A stretch of 64,000 nt of DNA, taken from the NCBI GenBank assembly GCA_039930985.1, contig JBDTSV010000152.1, positions 1 through 64,000 on the forward strand. Reading direction: 5' to 3'. Of the stretch, positions 33,901 through 41,804 are shown piece after piece. Both the position numbers and the translations under genes were made by a program. This DNA is from CADEED01 sp039930985 (GTDB lineage: Bacteria; Pseudomonadota; Gammaproteobacteria; Steroidobacterales; Steroidobacteraceae). The notes beneath the pieces are model-generated. The model did no database searches, was not told where the DNA came from, and was given only the letters and a program-made list of their open reading frames with translations. Positions within the stretch are counted from its first letter, which is position 1. The number at the start of each line of letters is the position of its first letter.

Positions 33901-34318
33901 CGATGGCGAAATCCTTGGCCTGCGCGCCAAAAACCTGGTGCTGCATGCGCGCCCGGTCTTCGATGGTGCGCGACGCCAGGTCGAGCTCGAGCATGCCCAT
34001 GTAGTCGCGGATATCGAGCACGCTGGTGCGGTAGCGATAGGTCTCGGAGACGAACAGCCGGCCCTTCTCGTCGAAGTCGATGGCCACGGGATTCGCGAGC
34101 ATGGGCTCGGCGGCCCACAGCTTGGCCTGCATGCCCTTGGGCAGCGAGAAGCGCTTGAGCGCGAGCGTCGCGTCGTCGGATGCCGGGTCGACCACCGGCG
34201 TGGGAACGCGCTCGGCGGGCTGCAACTCGAGAGTCTGCGACGAGACGACCGATGCGCCGGCAACGAAGAACAGCGCCAGTCGGCAGGCAATACGGGAAAT
34301 ATGAACGGAAGGTTTCAT
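30890..34318 (-). CDS. PVC-type c-heme protein with beta-propeller and HEAT repeats
   Basis: 1142 residues. A signal peptide (to about 28) leads to a glucose/sorbosone-dehydrogenase-like propeller (about 45-430; FDEKGRLFVSETYRYRT, GNDGKIYYSIGDRG, GDNDSDQGDMERL). HEAT-type repeats fill about 470-960. At the C-terminus a cytochrome domain has the heme motif CARCHK and a GPDLSLIGRKGRDYL segment. This architecture is typical of Planctomycetes/Verrucomicrobia (PVC-type heme-binding protein) and is unusual in a proteobacterium. It probably oxidises a sugar-like compound in the periplasm. Confidence 0.88.
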   Translation of the reverse strand: MKPSVHISRIACRLALFFVAGASVVSSQTLELQPAERVPTPVVDPASDDATLALKRFSLPKGMQAKLWAAEPMLANPVAIDFDEKGRLFVSETYRYRTSVLDIRDYMGMLELDLASRTIEDRARMQHQVFGAQAKDFAIESEVVRLIEDTNHDGVADKSSIFADGFNSELDGIASGVLARHGKVWFTNIPSLWLLTEGADGKAKKEELLRGFGVRFNFTGHDFHGLALGNDGKIYYSIGDRGTHVTGKEGQLVDYPDEGAVFRSNLDGTEFEMVAHGLRNPQELVFDEHGNLFTGDNDSDQGDMERLVYLVEGGDSGWRVGYQHAPLGKGGAWLRESLWKPAFPGRPAYLLPPICNIEDGPSGLTYYPGTGLDPSYAGHFFITHFKGSIARSGIQTYTLKQNGATFAPTSSQQFMGGVLPTDVTFGPDGVLYLSDWVDGWPKSNKGRIYGITPVNPDPAQLKISADLAKLLAAGVSGSSVANLTALLSHPDRRARLEAQLELASRGEASVKVFTSVASSKSATPLGRLHAVWGLTQLGRKGAKVGPVLAKLLNDSDAEVRAQAAKGLGDIGYSKTFDALLKKLGDPVARVQFFAAQSLGKFKDGKATVPLLALLKRNDNHDPYLRHAAAHALARIGKNAALDAGVQDTSAAVRLGVVLAYREMRDANIAWFLNDSDPYVVDEAAHAINDAPVEAAYSALAAKLDTAPVSDEPYVERAINAHYRLGTPGDAKALAQYATRNAASAAMRAEALLQLGLWAKTPQRDRIVGIYRPLAKRDGKVAADALAAVLPTVLGKAPEVVQSAALEAVGNLQLRAAAPSLLAAVTNEHAPESVRVGALKALDTFGGEEIMKGVDAAEKSDVAALRLAALQLVAHRAPDRALPIVRRLATDGSEAEQQAAFRAMGQLQLPDTPKMLVAALDQLAAGKVQPGAQLELINTVEKSTSPAVKARWQKQQAAWAAGGNALAPYSFALAGGNVYRGGRVFAENEVLPCARCHKVNGDGGEAGPDLSLIGRKGRDYLLESVVKPSAHIAQGFDVVTFTLKNGEVETGSLASESATQIVLRHADNTTVNIDPKQVKQRVTAPSSMPEIYGQTLPREQLRDLIAFLNVLTRPNGPDGDAPMGESNRAMSSVSKESAPGGHP

Positions 34319-34437
34319 GGGTTCCTGCGGATTATGAATTGGCCAACGTTCGGAGGCAGCGAACTATATATGTCGGCGCATCTGCCTGCCTGCGGCCGAG
34401 CTTGTATTGCGCGGTAATAGGGTGAATTCTCGCGCCG

Positions 34438-35223
34438 GTGAAATCACCGGCAAGGGGCAAGAAATGGATCGCGCTGGCAGTCGCGCTCATTGGCGCGCTG
34501 GTTGCTTGGTTTTCGCAGCGCGATTCGCGGCAATCGCCGCCCATTCCGCATCAAGGGCGCGCACGCGACGAAAAGCCGGCACTGCCCGCCGCGAAATCGG
34601 CCTTCGACTTTTATCTAATGGCATTGACCGTACACGGCGCCTACTGCGCCGACGGTCACGATCGTCAGCGGGAGTGCCGCGCTGGCGTCCAGCGGCCGCT
34701 GGTGATCCACGGTCTCTGGCCGGAACGCGACGAGCCGCGAACTTATCCGCACGACTGCCCGGGGCCGCCGCTCGATCTCGATGCCGCGTTGTCGCTCGAA
34801 CTCACCGATCTCATGCCCGGCGTCGCCGACGGACTTCACGAACACGAGTGGACCGAACACGGCCGCTGCAGCGGCCTCGATGACGACGAATATTTCAGCG
34901 AGGCACTGCGGCTGGCTCGCGGCGTGGACGCAGTGCTGTCCGCCAAGCTAACTACCCTGGCCGGCCGCGAAACCACGGTGGAAGAGCTGCGCGAAGTCGC
35001 CGATGTGTTTCATCCCGGCTTCGGAGCCTCACTCACCTTCCATTGCCGCACGCTGCGCGACGTGCCCGCCGCTCACAGCCGCGAGCCGTATCTCGTCGAG
35101 GTGCGCCAGTGCGTGGACAACGATGGTCCGCTGGGCGGACCCGGGACGCCGCTCAACTGCGGGGCGCTGAAGCGGCGCGACACCGGGTGCGGGAATTCAT
35201 TCCGCATCGCCGAGGCTCGCTGA
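34438..35223 (+). CDS. Ribonuclease T2 family, membrane-anchored
   Basis: 261 residues from GTG 34438. An N-terminal KKWIALAVALIGALVAWF segment acts as signal anchor. Active-site motif I is IHGLWP (residues about 91-96) and motif II is HEWTEHGRCSG, keeping both His and the Glu used for acid-base cleavage of RNA to 2',3'-cyclic phosphates. The nuclease should act in the periplasm. It overlaps the next gene (stop TGA shares a base with the next ATG), so coupling is likely. Confidence 0.88.
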   Translation: MKSPARGKKWIALAVALIGALVAWFSQRDSRQSPPIPHQGRARDEKPALPAAKSAFDFYLMALTVHGAYCADGHDRQRECRAGVQRPLVIHGLWPERDEPRTYPHDCPGPPLDLDAALSLELTDLMPGVADGLHEHEWTEHGRCSGLDDDEYFSEALRLARGVDAVLSAKLTTLAGRETTVEELREVADVFHPGFGASLTFHCRTLRDVPAAHSREPYLVEVRQCVDNDGPLGGPGTPLNCGALKRRDTGCGNSFRIAEAR

Positions 35224-35642
35224 TGAATTTTTCGCTGCAACTGCGCGAGCTCTTCATCGCCTACGGACTGAGTGCCGGCGGCATGCTGATCGGGCTGCTG
35301 GCCATGCGCGCGGACCACCGCGCGTATTTTCGCTGGCCTGTCTACTCGGTGATGGTCATGGCGCTCGGGGTCGTGCTGTGGAACCTGCTGCGCAAGCACG
35401 TGCTGCCCCTGGAGTGGGGCGCCATGTATTACAGTGCGCTGGCGTTATATTTTTTGCTCGGACTCGCTTTGGGACTCTTGCTTGGGCGCGTCGCCGGGCG
35501 TAAAACCCCGAAGCGCGATACACGAGGAACCAGCCATGGCCAAAGCGAAGAAAAAGAAGTCGAAGTCAAAGCCGATGCCCAGGAAGAAGGCGAAGCCTAT
35601 GCCCAGGAAAAAGAAGGCAAAGGCCAAAGCAAAGACCCGTAG
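35223..35642 (+). CDS. Small three-segment membrane protein
   Basis: 139 residues from ATG 35223, which overlaps the stop of the RNase T2 gene. Three hydrophobic segments lie at about 8-27, 37-56 and 66-88. The tail from about residue 97 is Glu/Lys-rich and hydrophilic, and is read from DNA that is also used in another frame by the next Lys-rich gene (107-base overlap). Function unknown; the true protein might end earlier if the tail is not selected. Confidence 0.6.
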   Translation: MNFSLQLRELFIAYGLSAGGMLIGLLAMRADHRAYFRWPVYSVMVMALGVVLWNLLRKHVLPLEWGAMYYSALALYFLLGLALGLLLGRVAGRKTPKRDTRGTSHGQSEEKEVEVKADAQEEGEAYAQEKEGKGQSKDP

Positions 35643-35715
35643 AAGCCTGCCGACCATGATGATGATGAGCGGGCCGGGCACCACGCCGCCGCCAAAAATC
35701 GACGACGAAGGCTGA
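35536..35715 (+). CDS. Short Lys-rich basic protein
   Basis: 59 residues starting at ATG 35536 with GAGGA eleven bases upstream. The first 35 residues are nearly all Lys, Ala, Arg, Ser and Pro (MAKAKKKKSKSKPMPRKK and similar), then a MMMMSGPGTTPPPKID tail. It resembles histone-H1-like or nucleic-acid-binding short proteins. Its stop directly abuts the stop of the convergent CadC-like regulator. Confidence 0.6.
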   Translation: MAKAKKKKSKSKPMPRKKAKPMPRKKKAKAKAKTRRSLPTMMMMSGPGTTPPPKIDDEG

Positions 35716-37992
35716 TTACTGCGGAATCTTGAGCGCCGCCATCGACGACTCGTGCCGCAGGCGCCACGTCGTGCGCCAGCCTTTTTTCCAGGCCGTGTCG
35801 ATCGCGTCCTGCGCTTCGCGCGTTTTGCCGCGCAAGGCGAAGGATTCGGCACGCAGCACGTACAGGCCGTAGTGATCGCCGCCGTTCTTCTCGTATCGGT
35901 CGAGCATGCGGTCGAAATCGTCGAGCACCTTCATGGCCTTCGCCCGGTCGCCGCCGCCATTGATCTCGATGGCGGCGCGAATCAGCGCCGCTGAATACTC
36001 AAAGCGGATCTGGCTGCCATCGAACATGTCGGCGGTCGACAGTGGCAGGATGCGATCGGCGTGCGCCAGCGTGGCGCGCGCGGCCACCGCGTCGCCACCC
36101 ATGAGCTGCAGGCGCGCGAGCTCGGCCAGTTCAGCGCCGGTACCGGCCTTGCTCAGTATTTCGTGATTGGCGAGCCAGGTCTTGATGGCGTCGCTGCCGC
36201 CCTCGACATAGATGATGGAGGATTCGCGCGCTACGGCGAAAAAACCGTGGTCTTCCGGCAGCTCGCGCAGCACCGCGCGCGCTTCGGCCGGCTTGCCCAG
36301 ATTGAGCAGCAGATCGATCTTCTGCTCGGCGAGATACGTGTCCTGTGGCTGCAGCCTGCGGGCTTCGTCGAGCCAGCGTATGGCCTCCTCGGTCTTGCCC
36401 TGTGCGCGGGCGATCCAGCCGGTGGTCATCGGTGCCCACATGTTGGTGGAATCGAGCTCGCGCCCGCGCGCACAGGCGACGCTGGCTTCCTTGAACTCGC
36501 TCAGGTCCACCAGCTCCATGCAGCGGAACACGTGCGCGATGGAGTCCATCGGATCGAGCCGTGCCGACGCGGAATAGTGCTTCATTGCCTCGTCGGGCTG
36601 CGCACGGCGGTCATACAGGTTGCCGAGGAACCGGTGGCTGGCAGCGTCGTTGGGATTGAGCTTGGTCGCCCGCAGCAACAGCGGCAGCGCTTCGTCGAAC
36701 CGGAACTCCTCGGTGCGCAGCCAGCCTTTCACCGCCAGGACCTCGGCCAGGTTTCCATTGAGCTGCATGGCGCGATCGATCAGCGGTTCCGCTGCCGCCT
36801 TCACGTCCTCGAGCGGCGTGTAATTGAGCGACAGCCCGTTGAGCAGCGATTCGGCGAGGCCGGTGAGCGCCGGGATGTATTGCGGATCGGCGTCCACGGC
36901 ACGCCGGAAGTACTCGATCGACTTCACGTTGTCCTCGGCGGTGCGCCGGCTCTGCCGTGCGCGGCCTAACAAGTAGAGCTCGAGCGCCTCCATCTTTTCA
37001 GGTTCACGCTGCGCCCAGGCCTCGGCGGTGGTCGCCGACAGGCTGATGTGCATCGCCTCGGCGATCGAGCGCGACACCGTCTCTTCGATCTGAAAGATGT
37101 CGCCGATCACGAAGTCGTAGGGCTTCGACCAGATGTGCAGCCCGGTGTCCGCCGCGACGAGCTGCACCGTGATTCGCAGCTGATCGCCGGAACGCCGCAG
37201 GCTGCCCTCGAGCACGTGCGTGGCCCCGAGTTTCCTGGCGATGGTGCGAACATCCTGGGGCTGGTCCTTGAAGGCGAACGCCGAGGTTCGCGCCACCACG
37301 CGCAACGAGGGAATGTTGGCGAGCCAGTTCGACAGCTCTTCGGTGAGCCCATCGCATAGCGCCTGTTCGCTCTGCCCGACGCTCATGTCGACCAGCGGCA
37401 GCACCACGATGGTCGGCAGGTTCTCGGCCGGATCACCCACCTGGAACAGCTTGCCCGGCATCTTCCAGACGACCGCCGACAGGATCACCGCGGCCAGGAT
37501 GCTGCCGAACCCGAGCGCCAGCCTTTTGGGGGGCGCGAGCCGGTCCGAGGCGCGACGGCCGATGACCGCGCCGGTTTCGAACGACGTCGGAATGTAATGA
37601 GTGGGCAGCGTCGGGACCCCTTGCAGCGGCGTGTGGTCTTCGATCCGGCCGACGAACCGGTATCCCTTGCGCGGCAGCGTCTCGATGTAGCGGGGGGTGT
37701 CGGCATCGTCGCCGAGCGCGATTCGCAGCTTGCGCATGGCGCTGTTGAGGCCGGTGTCGAACTCCACCACGCCGGTGGGCCACAACCGGGCAATGAGCTG
37801 CTCGCGCGAGACCACGTCGCCCGCATGCGAAACCAGCTCCTCGAGGATCTGCAGTGGCTGGTCCTGGAGGCGGTGGGTATTGCCGTCCCGAGTGATTTCC
37901 CCCGAATCGAAGTTCACGGACCAGCCATCGAAATGTATGACGCGCTTGTCCAATTCATCGTCCGGCAACCCTGGGAGGCGAATCATAGACAA
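35716..37992 (-). CDS. CadC-like winged-helix regulator with TPR sensor
   Basis: 758 residues. Residues 18-115 are an OmpR/PhoB-type winged helix (LQILEELVSHAGDVVSREQL, then YIETLPRKGYRFVG). One membrane segment is at about 160-180. Outside lies a TolB/FlgO-like domain (ATHVLEGSLRRSGDQLRITVQL, VVLPLVDMS) followed by TPR repeats to the end. Such proteins sense a signal across the membrane and bind DNA directly. The target is unknown; the gene reads away from the neighbouring unknown protein at 38090, so that gene may be regulated by it. Confidence 0.9.
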   Translation of the reverse strand: MSMIRLPGLPDDELDKRVIHFDGWSVNFDSGEITRDGNTHRLQDQPLQILEELVSHAGDVVSREQLIARLWPTGVVEFDTGLNSAMRKLRIALGDDADTPRYIETLPRKGYRFVGRIEDHTPLQGVPTLPTHYIPTSFETGAVIGRRASDRLAPPKRLALGFGSILAAVILSAVVWKMPGKLFQVGDPAENLPTIVVLPLVDMSVGQSEQALCDGLTEELSNWLANIPSLRVVARTSAFAFKDQPQDVRTIARKLGATHVLEGSLRRSGDQLRITVQLVAADTGLHIWSKPYDFVIGDIFQIEETVSRSIAEAMHISLSATTAEAWAQREPEKMEALELYLLGRARQSRRTAEDNVKSIEYFRRAVDADPQYIPALTGLAESLLNGLSLNYTPLEDVKAAAEPLIDRAMQLNGNLAEVLAVKGWLRTEEFRFDEALPLLLRATKLNPNDAASHRFLGNLYDRRAQPDEAMKHYSASARLDPMDSIAHVFRCMELVDLSEFKEASVACARGRELDSTNMWAPMTTGWIARAQGKTEEAIRWLDEARRLQPQDTYLAEQKIDLLLNLGKPAEARAVLRELPEDHGFFAVARESSIIYVEGGSDAIKTWLANHEILSKAGTGAELAELARLQLMGGDAVAARATLAHADRILPLSTADMFDGSQIRFEYSAALIRAAIEINGGGDRAKAMKVLDDFDRMLDRYEKNGGDHYGLYVLRAESFALRGKTREAQDAIDTAWKKGWRTTWRLRHESSMAALKIPQ

Positions 37993-38089
37993 GTCAGCGC
38001 CGAATCAGCGCCCGTCCATCGCCTCCGTGCGGCCGCAGGGCGAATCTCCGCCCTCAATTCGCACAAAAAAGACGCATGGAGGTAAAACG

Positions 38090-38779
38090 ATGAATTTCAC
38101 CGCGCATCGCAGCATTGGTCCCTCTGATTCCGACGCCGCCGTGCCCGGCAAGCCGGGCCCGAGACCGCCGCCGAAACACCTGTCCGCCCGTGCTTTGACG
38201 GCTTTAGTTAGCCAGTTGACGACGGGATACCCCAATCCCGACGACTCGGGGAATCCTCCGGGTCCGCTGGACCCCTACATCCGCAAGGCCCTGGAGCGTT
38301 CGGTCATTGGCGCCGGGACCGGCGGTTACCTCTGGCGTGTCATCGCGGAGAAACATCCTGATATCTGGGATGTCATCGGCGGTGACCCGCAATCGCAAGT
38401 GGCGCTGAATCCGCAGCCCCTGCCGCCGAAGTCGGCCTTTCTCGCCGCCGTCATCCTCGAGTTCACCGACCGCATGGCCATGGTCGCGGAGATCGCCGAC
38501 CTCATTCCGCGTCCCGGTGGCGAGCGCGGAATCATCATCGTCGGCGGTCACGTGGCGAAATTCGTCGACGAGATCTGCGGCAATGGCATGCACATCCGCT
38601 GGCCGCTGCCCTGGCCGCCGCCGCCGTGGTTCTCGGATTCGCTGAGCGCCGCCGATCTCATCGTCATGGGGACACAGTTTCAACAGTCGTCCGTGATCGC
38701 GGTGGACCGCGATCTGGGCCGTACTTTCGCCGACGCGGCGCACGCGCTGCTCGAGGCGGGAGCCGCGAGACTCGTTTAG
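38090..38779 (+). CDS. Conserved-looking protein of unknown function
   Basis: 229 residues from ATG 38090, with a strong GGAGG seven bases upstream. Pro-rich N-terminus, then helical segments; the repeated NPQPLPPK and PWPPPPWF stretches are unusual. No signal peptide, membrane segment or catalytic motif recognised. It diverges from the CadC-like regulator (97-base gap). Two strong hairpins follow its stop. Confidence 0.65.
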   Translation: MNFTAHRSIGPSDSDAAVPGKPGPRPPPKHLSARALTALVSQLTTGYPNPDDSGNPPGPLDPYIRKALERSVIGAGTGGYLWRVIAEKHPDIWDVIGGDPQSQVALNPQPLPPKSAFLAAVILEFTDRMAMVAEIADLIPRPGGERGIIIVGGHVAKFVDEICGNGMHIRWPLPWPPPPWFSDSLSAADLIVMGTQFQQSSVIAVDRDLGRTFADAAHALLEAGAARLV

Positions 38780-38786
38780 TGGAGAA

Positions 38787-38848
38787 CGAGGGCAGGGATG
38801 CCCTCGGACTAAATACCACGGTGCCCTCCACCCCCAGGGCACCGTGGT
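38787..38848 (+). terminator. Tandem hairpins after the unknown gene
   Basis: First hairpin: CGAGGGCA (38787-38794) and TGCCCTCG (38799-38806), GGGA loop. Second: a perfect 13-base stem ACCACGGTGCCCT (38815-38827) and AGGGCACCGTGGT (38836-38848), 8-base loop. No long T-run follows, but the strength and position right behind a stop codon suggest termination or 3'-end protection. Confidence 0.6.
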
Positions 38849-38889
38849 CTCTCTGCTAGGCTTGCGAGCCGTTACGTGGGGAGCTGTTC

Positions 38890-40863
38890 ATGACGATCGT
38901 TCGACTGGCGCTGGTCGCCATCGCCTCTTATGGAGTTGCCACGTCCGCGGCAGCCATGCAACTGGTGCCGAGCGCCGGCATCGCCAGCCCCGATGGACGC
39001 ATCCTGGTCGAGGTCACGGTCAGCGACGGCCAGCCGAGCTACACCGTGAGCGTCGGCGGTAAACCGGTGCTGCAGAAGTCGCGGCTCGGCCTGGTGCGCG
39101 ACGACGCCGACTTCACCATCGGCCTCACACCCACCTCTAACTACTCAAAACGAGTGTCGCGTCTCGAGAAGGTCGAGGACCACTACGAGCTGCAGACCGC
39201 CAAGCGCCGGCACAACGTCTATCGCGCCAATCGGCGCGTCATCGAGCTGCAAACCGCCGCCGGCGCGCGCATGGACATCGAAGTGCAGGTGTCGAATGAC
39301 GGCTTCGCGTTCCGCTACGTATTTCCCGAGAATGACGCAGCAATACACAAAATCAGTCGTGAGACCTCCTCGTTCAACTTTCTGGCGGGCACGCACGGCT
39401 GGCTGCAGCCCATCGCGCCGGCGCGCTCGGGCTGGAACGAATCGAATCCTTCGTATGAGGAGTACTACGAGCGCGATATCCCGGTAGGCCAGCCCTCGCT
39501 CGAGGGCGGCGGCTGGGTTTTTCCGGCGCTGTTCCGTAGCGGCGACACGTGGTTGTTGGTGAGCGAAGCGGGTCTTCGCCGCAACTACTGCGGCGCGCGC
39601 CTGTTGGCGGCCCGGCGCAGCACCGAATACTTCATCGACTTTCCCGGGCCGCTCGAGACCAGCCACGGTGGGGCGGTGACGCCCGAGTCGACGCTGCCGT
39701 GGACGACGCCCTGGCGCTTCGCGGTCGTCGGCGACCTCAAGACGATCACCGAATCCACGCTCGGCACCGATCTCGCCGATCCACCGGCGAAGGGTTTCAA
39801 GACCACCGCTTCCGGGCCGGGCAAGGCATCGTGGAGCTGGCCGCTCATGGGCGACGACAACACGATCGTCAAAGTGCAGAAGAAGTTCATCGACTATGCC
39901 GCGGAGATGGGCTGGCAATACACGCTGGTCGATTCGGCCTGGGACCGGCAGATCGGCTATGACGGGCTCAAGGAGCTGATCGAGTACGGCCGCCCGAAGA
40001 ACGTGAAAATACTCGTCTGGTACAACTCCGCCGGCGAGTGGAATACCACGCCGCTGACGCCGCGCGATCGCATGTTCGATCCGGCCACGCGACGCGCCGA
40101 GCTGCAGAGGATCAAGGATCTCGGCATTGCTGGTGTGAAGGTGGACTTCTTCGCGGGCGATGCGCAATCGACCATCGCCTACTACCACGACATCCTCGAA
40201 GACACGGCGCGCATCGGGCTCGCGACCAACTTCCACGGCGCGACGCTGCCGCGCGGCTGGCAGCGCACCTACCCGAATCTCATGACCATGGAAGCGGTGC
40301 GCGGCCTTGAATACAACACGTTCGAGCAGCGCAACGCCGAAGAATCTCCGACCCACGATGCGATGCTGCCGTTCGCGCGCAATGTATTCGACCCGATGGA
40401 CTTCACGCCGGTGGTGCTCGATCGCCTCAACAATACGGTGGAGCGCCGCACGTCGGCGGCCTTCGAACTAGCTACTTCGGTATTGTTCACCTCGGGCATC
40501 CAGCACTTCGCCGAGATCCCCGCGGGCATGGCGAAAGCACCCGCGTATGTACGGGACTTCCTGAAGACAGTGCCCGTGGTCTGGGATGACGTGAAGTTCA
40601 TCGACGGGTTTCCCGGCCAGTTCGCCGTGATTGCGCGCAGGGCCGGCTCGACCTGGTATGTGGCCGGCATCAATGCCGATCGCGCTCCGCGCAAGGTTAG
40701 GATCGATCTCAAGTCGTTGGGGGTGTCGAAACAGGGCGCGCTGATCACCGACGGCATCGACTTTCTCGGCTTCAAGAGCGAACCCTTTCCGCTCGAGAAG
40801 GGCGTTCTGGCCGATGAGATCACGATACGCCCGCGCGGCGGGTTCGTGCTGACGCTGCAATAA
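38890..40863 (+). CDS. Secreted GH97 family glycosidase
   Basis: 657 residues with a signal peptide (cut near residue 23). All three GH97 parts are visible: the N-terminal sandwich, the barrel and the C-terminal sandwich. The catalytic region reads ILVWYNSAGEW, GIAGVKVDFFAGDAQS, LATNFHGATLPRGW and TMEAVRGLEYN. An Asp in VKVDFF at the nucleophile position fits the retaining alpha-galactosidase branch more than the inverting SusB alpha-glucosidase branch (inference from known family members). It should act in the periplasm or outside. Confidence 0.92.
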   Translation: MTIVRLALVAIASYGVATSAAAMQLVPSAGIASPDGRILVEVTVSDGQPSYTVSVGGKPVLQKSRLGLVRDDADFTIGLTPTSNYSKRVSRLEKVEDHYELQTAKRRHNVYRANRRVIELQTAAGARMDIEVQVSNDGFAFRYVFPENDAAIHKISRETSSFNFLAGTHGWLQPIAPARSGWNESNPSYEEYYERDIPVGQPSLEGGGWVFPALFRSGDTWLLVSEAGLRRNYCGARLLAARRSTEYFIDFPGPLETSHGGAVTPESTLPWTTPWRFAVVGDLKTITESTLGTDLADPPAKGFKTTASGPGKASWSWPLMGDDNTIVKVQKKFIDYAAEMGWQYTLVDSAWDRQIGYDGLKELIEYGRPKNVKILVWYNSAGEWNTTPLTPRDRMFDPATRRAELQRIKDLGIAGVKVDFFAGDAQSTIAYYHDILEDTARIGLATNFHGATLPRGWQRTYPNLMTMEAVRGLEYNTFEQRNAEESPTHDAMLPFARNVFDPMDFTPVVLDRLNNTVERRTSAAFELATSVLFTSGIQHFAEIPAGMAKAPAYVRDFLKTVPVVWDDVKFIDGFPGQFAVIARRAGSTWYVAGINADRAPRKVRIDLKSLGVSKQGALITDGIDFLGFKSEPFPLEKGVLADEITIRPRGGFVLTLQ

Positions 40864-40895
40864 AACCCGGTAATTCGCGCTCGTCCTCGCTGGCT

Positions 40896-40925
40896 TTGAC
40901 ATGTGACCAAATGGTCACATATAGT
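40896..40925 (+). promoter_or_regulatory. Promoter with palindromic operator for arsR-SRPBCC
   Basis: -35 TTGACA (40896-40901) and -10 TATAGT (40920-40925), 18-base spacer. The spacer is filled by the palindrome ATGTGACCA-AA-TGGTCACAT (40901-40920), an ideal site for the ArsR-family repressor encoded directly downstream. The expected transcript start is at or within one base of the ATG at 40933, which would make the mRNA leaderless. Confidence 0.8.
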
Positions 40926-40932
40926 CTGCGTC

Positions 40933-41277
40933 ATGGTAAGCGACGATCTGGTGTTCAAGGCCCTGGCCGATTCCTCGCGCCGGTTCCTGCTCGACCTGCT
41001 GCACAAGCGCGACGGCCAGACGCTGGGCGAGCTCGAATGGGAGCTCGAGATGACCCGCTTTGGGGTCATGAAGCATTTGAAGGTGCTGGAAGAGGCCGGT
41101 CTCGTCATCACGCGGCGTGAAGGCCGCGAAAAATTACATTTTCTGAATGCGGTCCCGATCCGTCTTATTCACGACCGCTGGATCGACAAATACAAGGAGC
41201 GCGAACTGTCCGCGCTCGCTGAACTCAAAACCACCTTGGAGAAAGCCAAATGCCCCCCGTTGCGCAAGAGAGCCTGA
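40933..41277 (+). CDS. ArsR-family HTH repressor
   Basis: 114 residues from ATG 40933. An earlier start at 40903 is rejected because it lies inside the operator. Winged helix: VFKALADSSRRFLLDLL, then LGELEWELEMTRFGVMKHLKVLEEAGLVITRREGREKLHFLN. No metal-binding Cys pair at the usual place, so it is of the non-metal, SRPBCC-linked ArsR group. It overlaps the SRPBCC gene by 28 bases, so both should be autoregulated from one promoter. Confidence 0.9.
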   Translation: MVSDDLVFKALADSSRRFLLDLLHKRDGQTLGELEWELEMTRFGVMKHLKVLEEAGLVITRREGREKLHFLNAVPIRLIHDRWIDKYKERELSALAELKTTLEKAKCPPLRKRA

Positions 41278-41768
41278 GACCCCTGCCGGCCAATTCGACC
41301 ACGCACATCCACGAGATCTACATCAAGGCTGCGCCTGGTGCGATCTGGGATCACATCACCAGTCCCGAATTCAACGGGAAGTATGGTTATCGCGGCGTCA
41401 GTCACTACGAGCTCAAGCCGGGCGGAAAATTCAAATGCATCGCCAATGCGCAGATGCAGTCCATGGGATTGCCCGAAGTGATTGTCGACGGCGAAGTCAT
41501 CGAGGCGAAGCCGCCGTTCAAGCTCGTGCAGACCTATCGCTTTCTCTTCAACGACGCGCACAAGGCAGAAGGCTTCTCGCGAATCACGTTCGAGATCGAG
41601 CAGACGGCCGGCGGATTCTGCCGCCTCACCGTCACGCACGACACCACCGGCTTGCCGATGATGACCGGAGCCACGACCTCGCGCTTCGACACGAAGGGTG
41701 GCGGCGGATGGAACTGGATTCTCAGCGACCTCAAGTCGCTGCTCGAGACCGGCAAGACGATGTCGTGA
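41250..41768 (+). CDS. SRPBCC (AHSA1-like) domain protein
   Basis: 172 residues. A START/AHSA1-type helix-grip fold: IHEIYIKAAPGAIWDHITSP, then SHYELKPGGKF, and the C-terminal helix WNWILSDLKSLLETG. These proteins bind hydrophobic ligands; ArsR-SRPBCC pairs are common and the ligand is often unknown. Cotranscribed and overlapping with arsR. Confidence 0.88.
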   Translation: MPPVAQESLRPLPANSTTHIHEIYIKAAPGAIWDHITSPEFNGKYGYRGVSHYELKPGGKFKCIANAQMQSMGLPEVIVDGEVIEAKPPFKLVQTYRFLFNDAHKAEGFSRITFEIEQTAGGFCRLTVTHDTTGLPMMTGATTSRFDTKGGGGWNWILSDLKSLLETGKTMS

Positions 41769-41804
41769 CTTGTCGGCGGGTTCGCTGCGGGAGGAGGAGT
41801 TGCC

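Noticed and set aside
38668..38684. ATGGGGACACAG inside the unknown gene, resembling the stop-codon repeat
   Set aside because: The match ends after ten bases and lacks the hairpin partner; it is ordinary coding sequence.
40903..40932. Earlier ATG for the ArsR protein
   Set aside because: It lies inside the operator and upstream of the -10 box, so it cannot be on the mRNA from that promoter.
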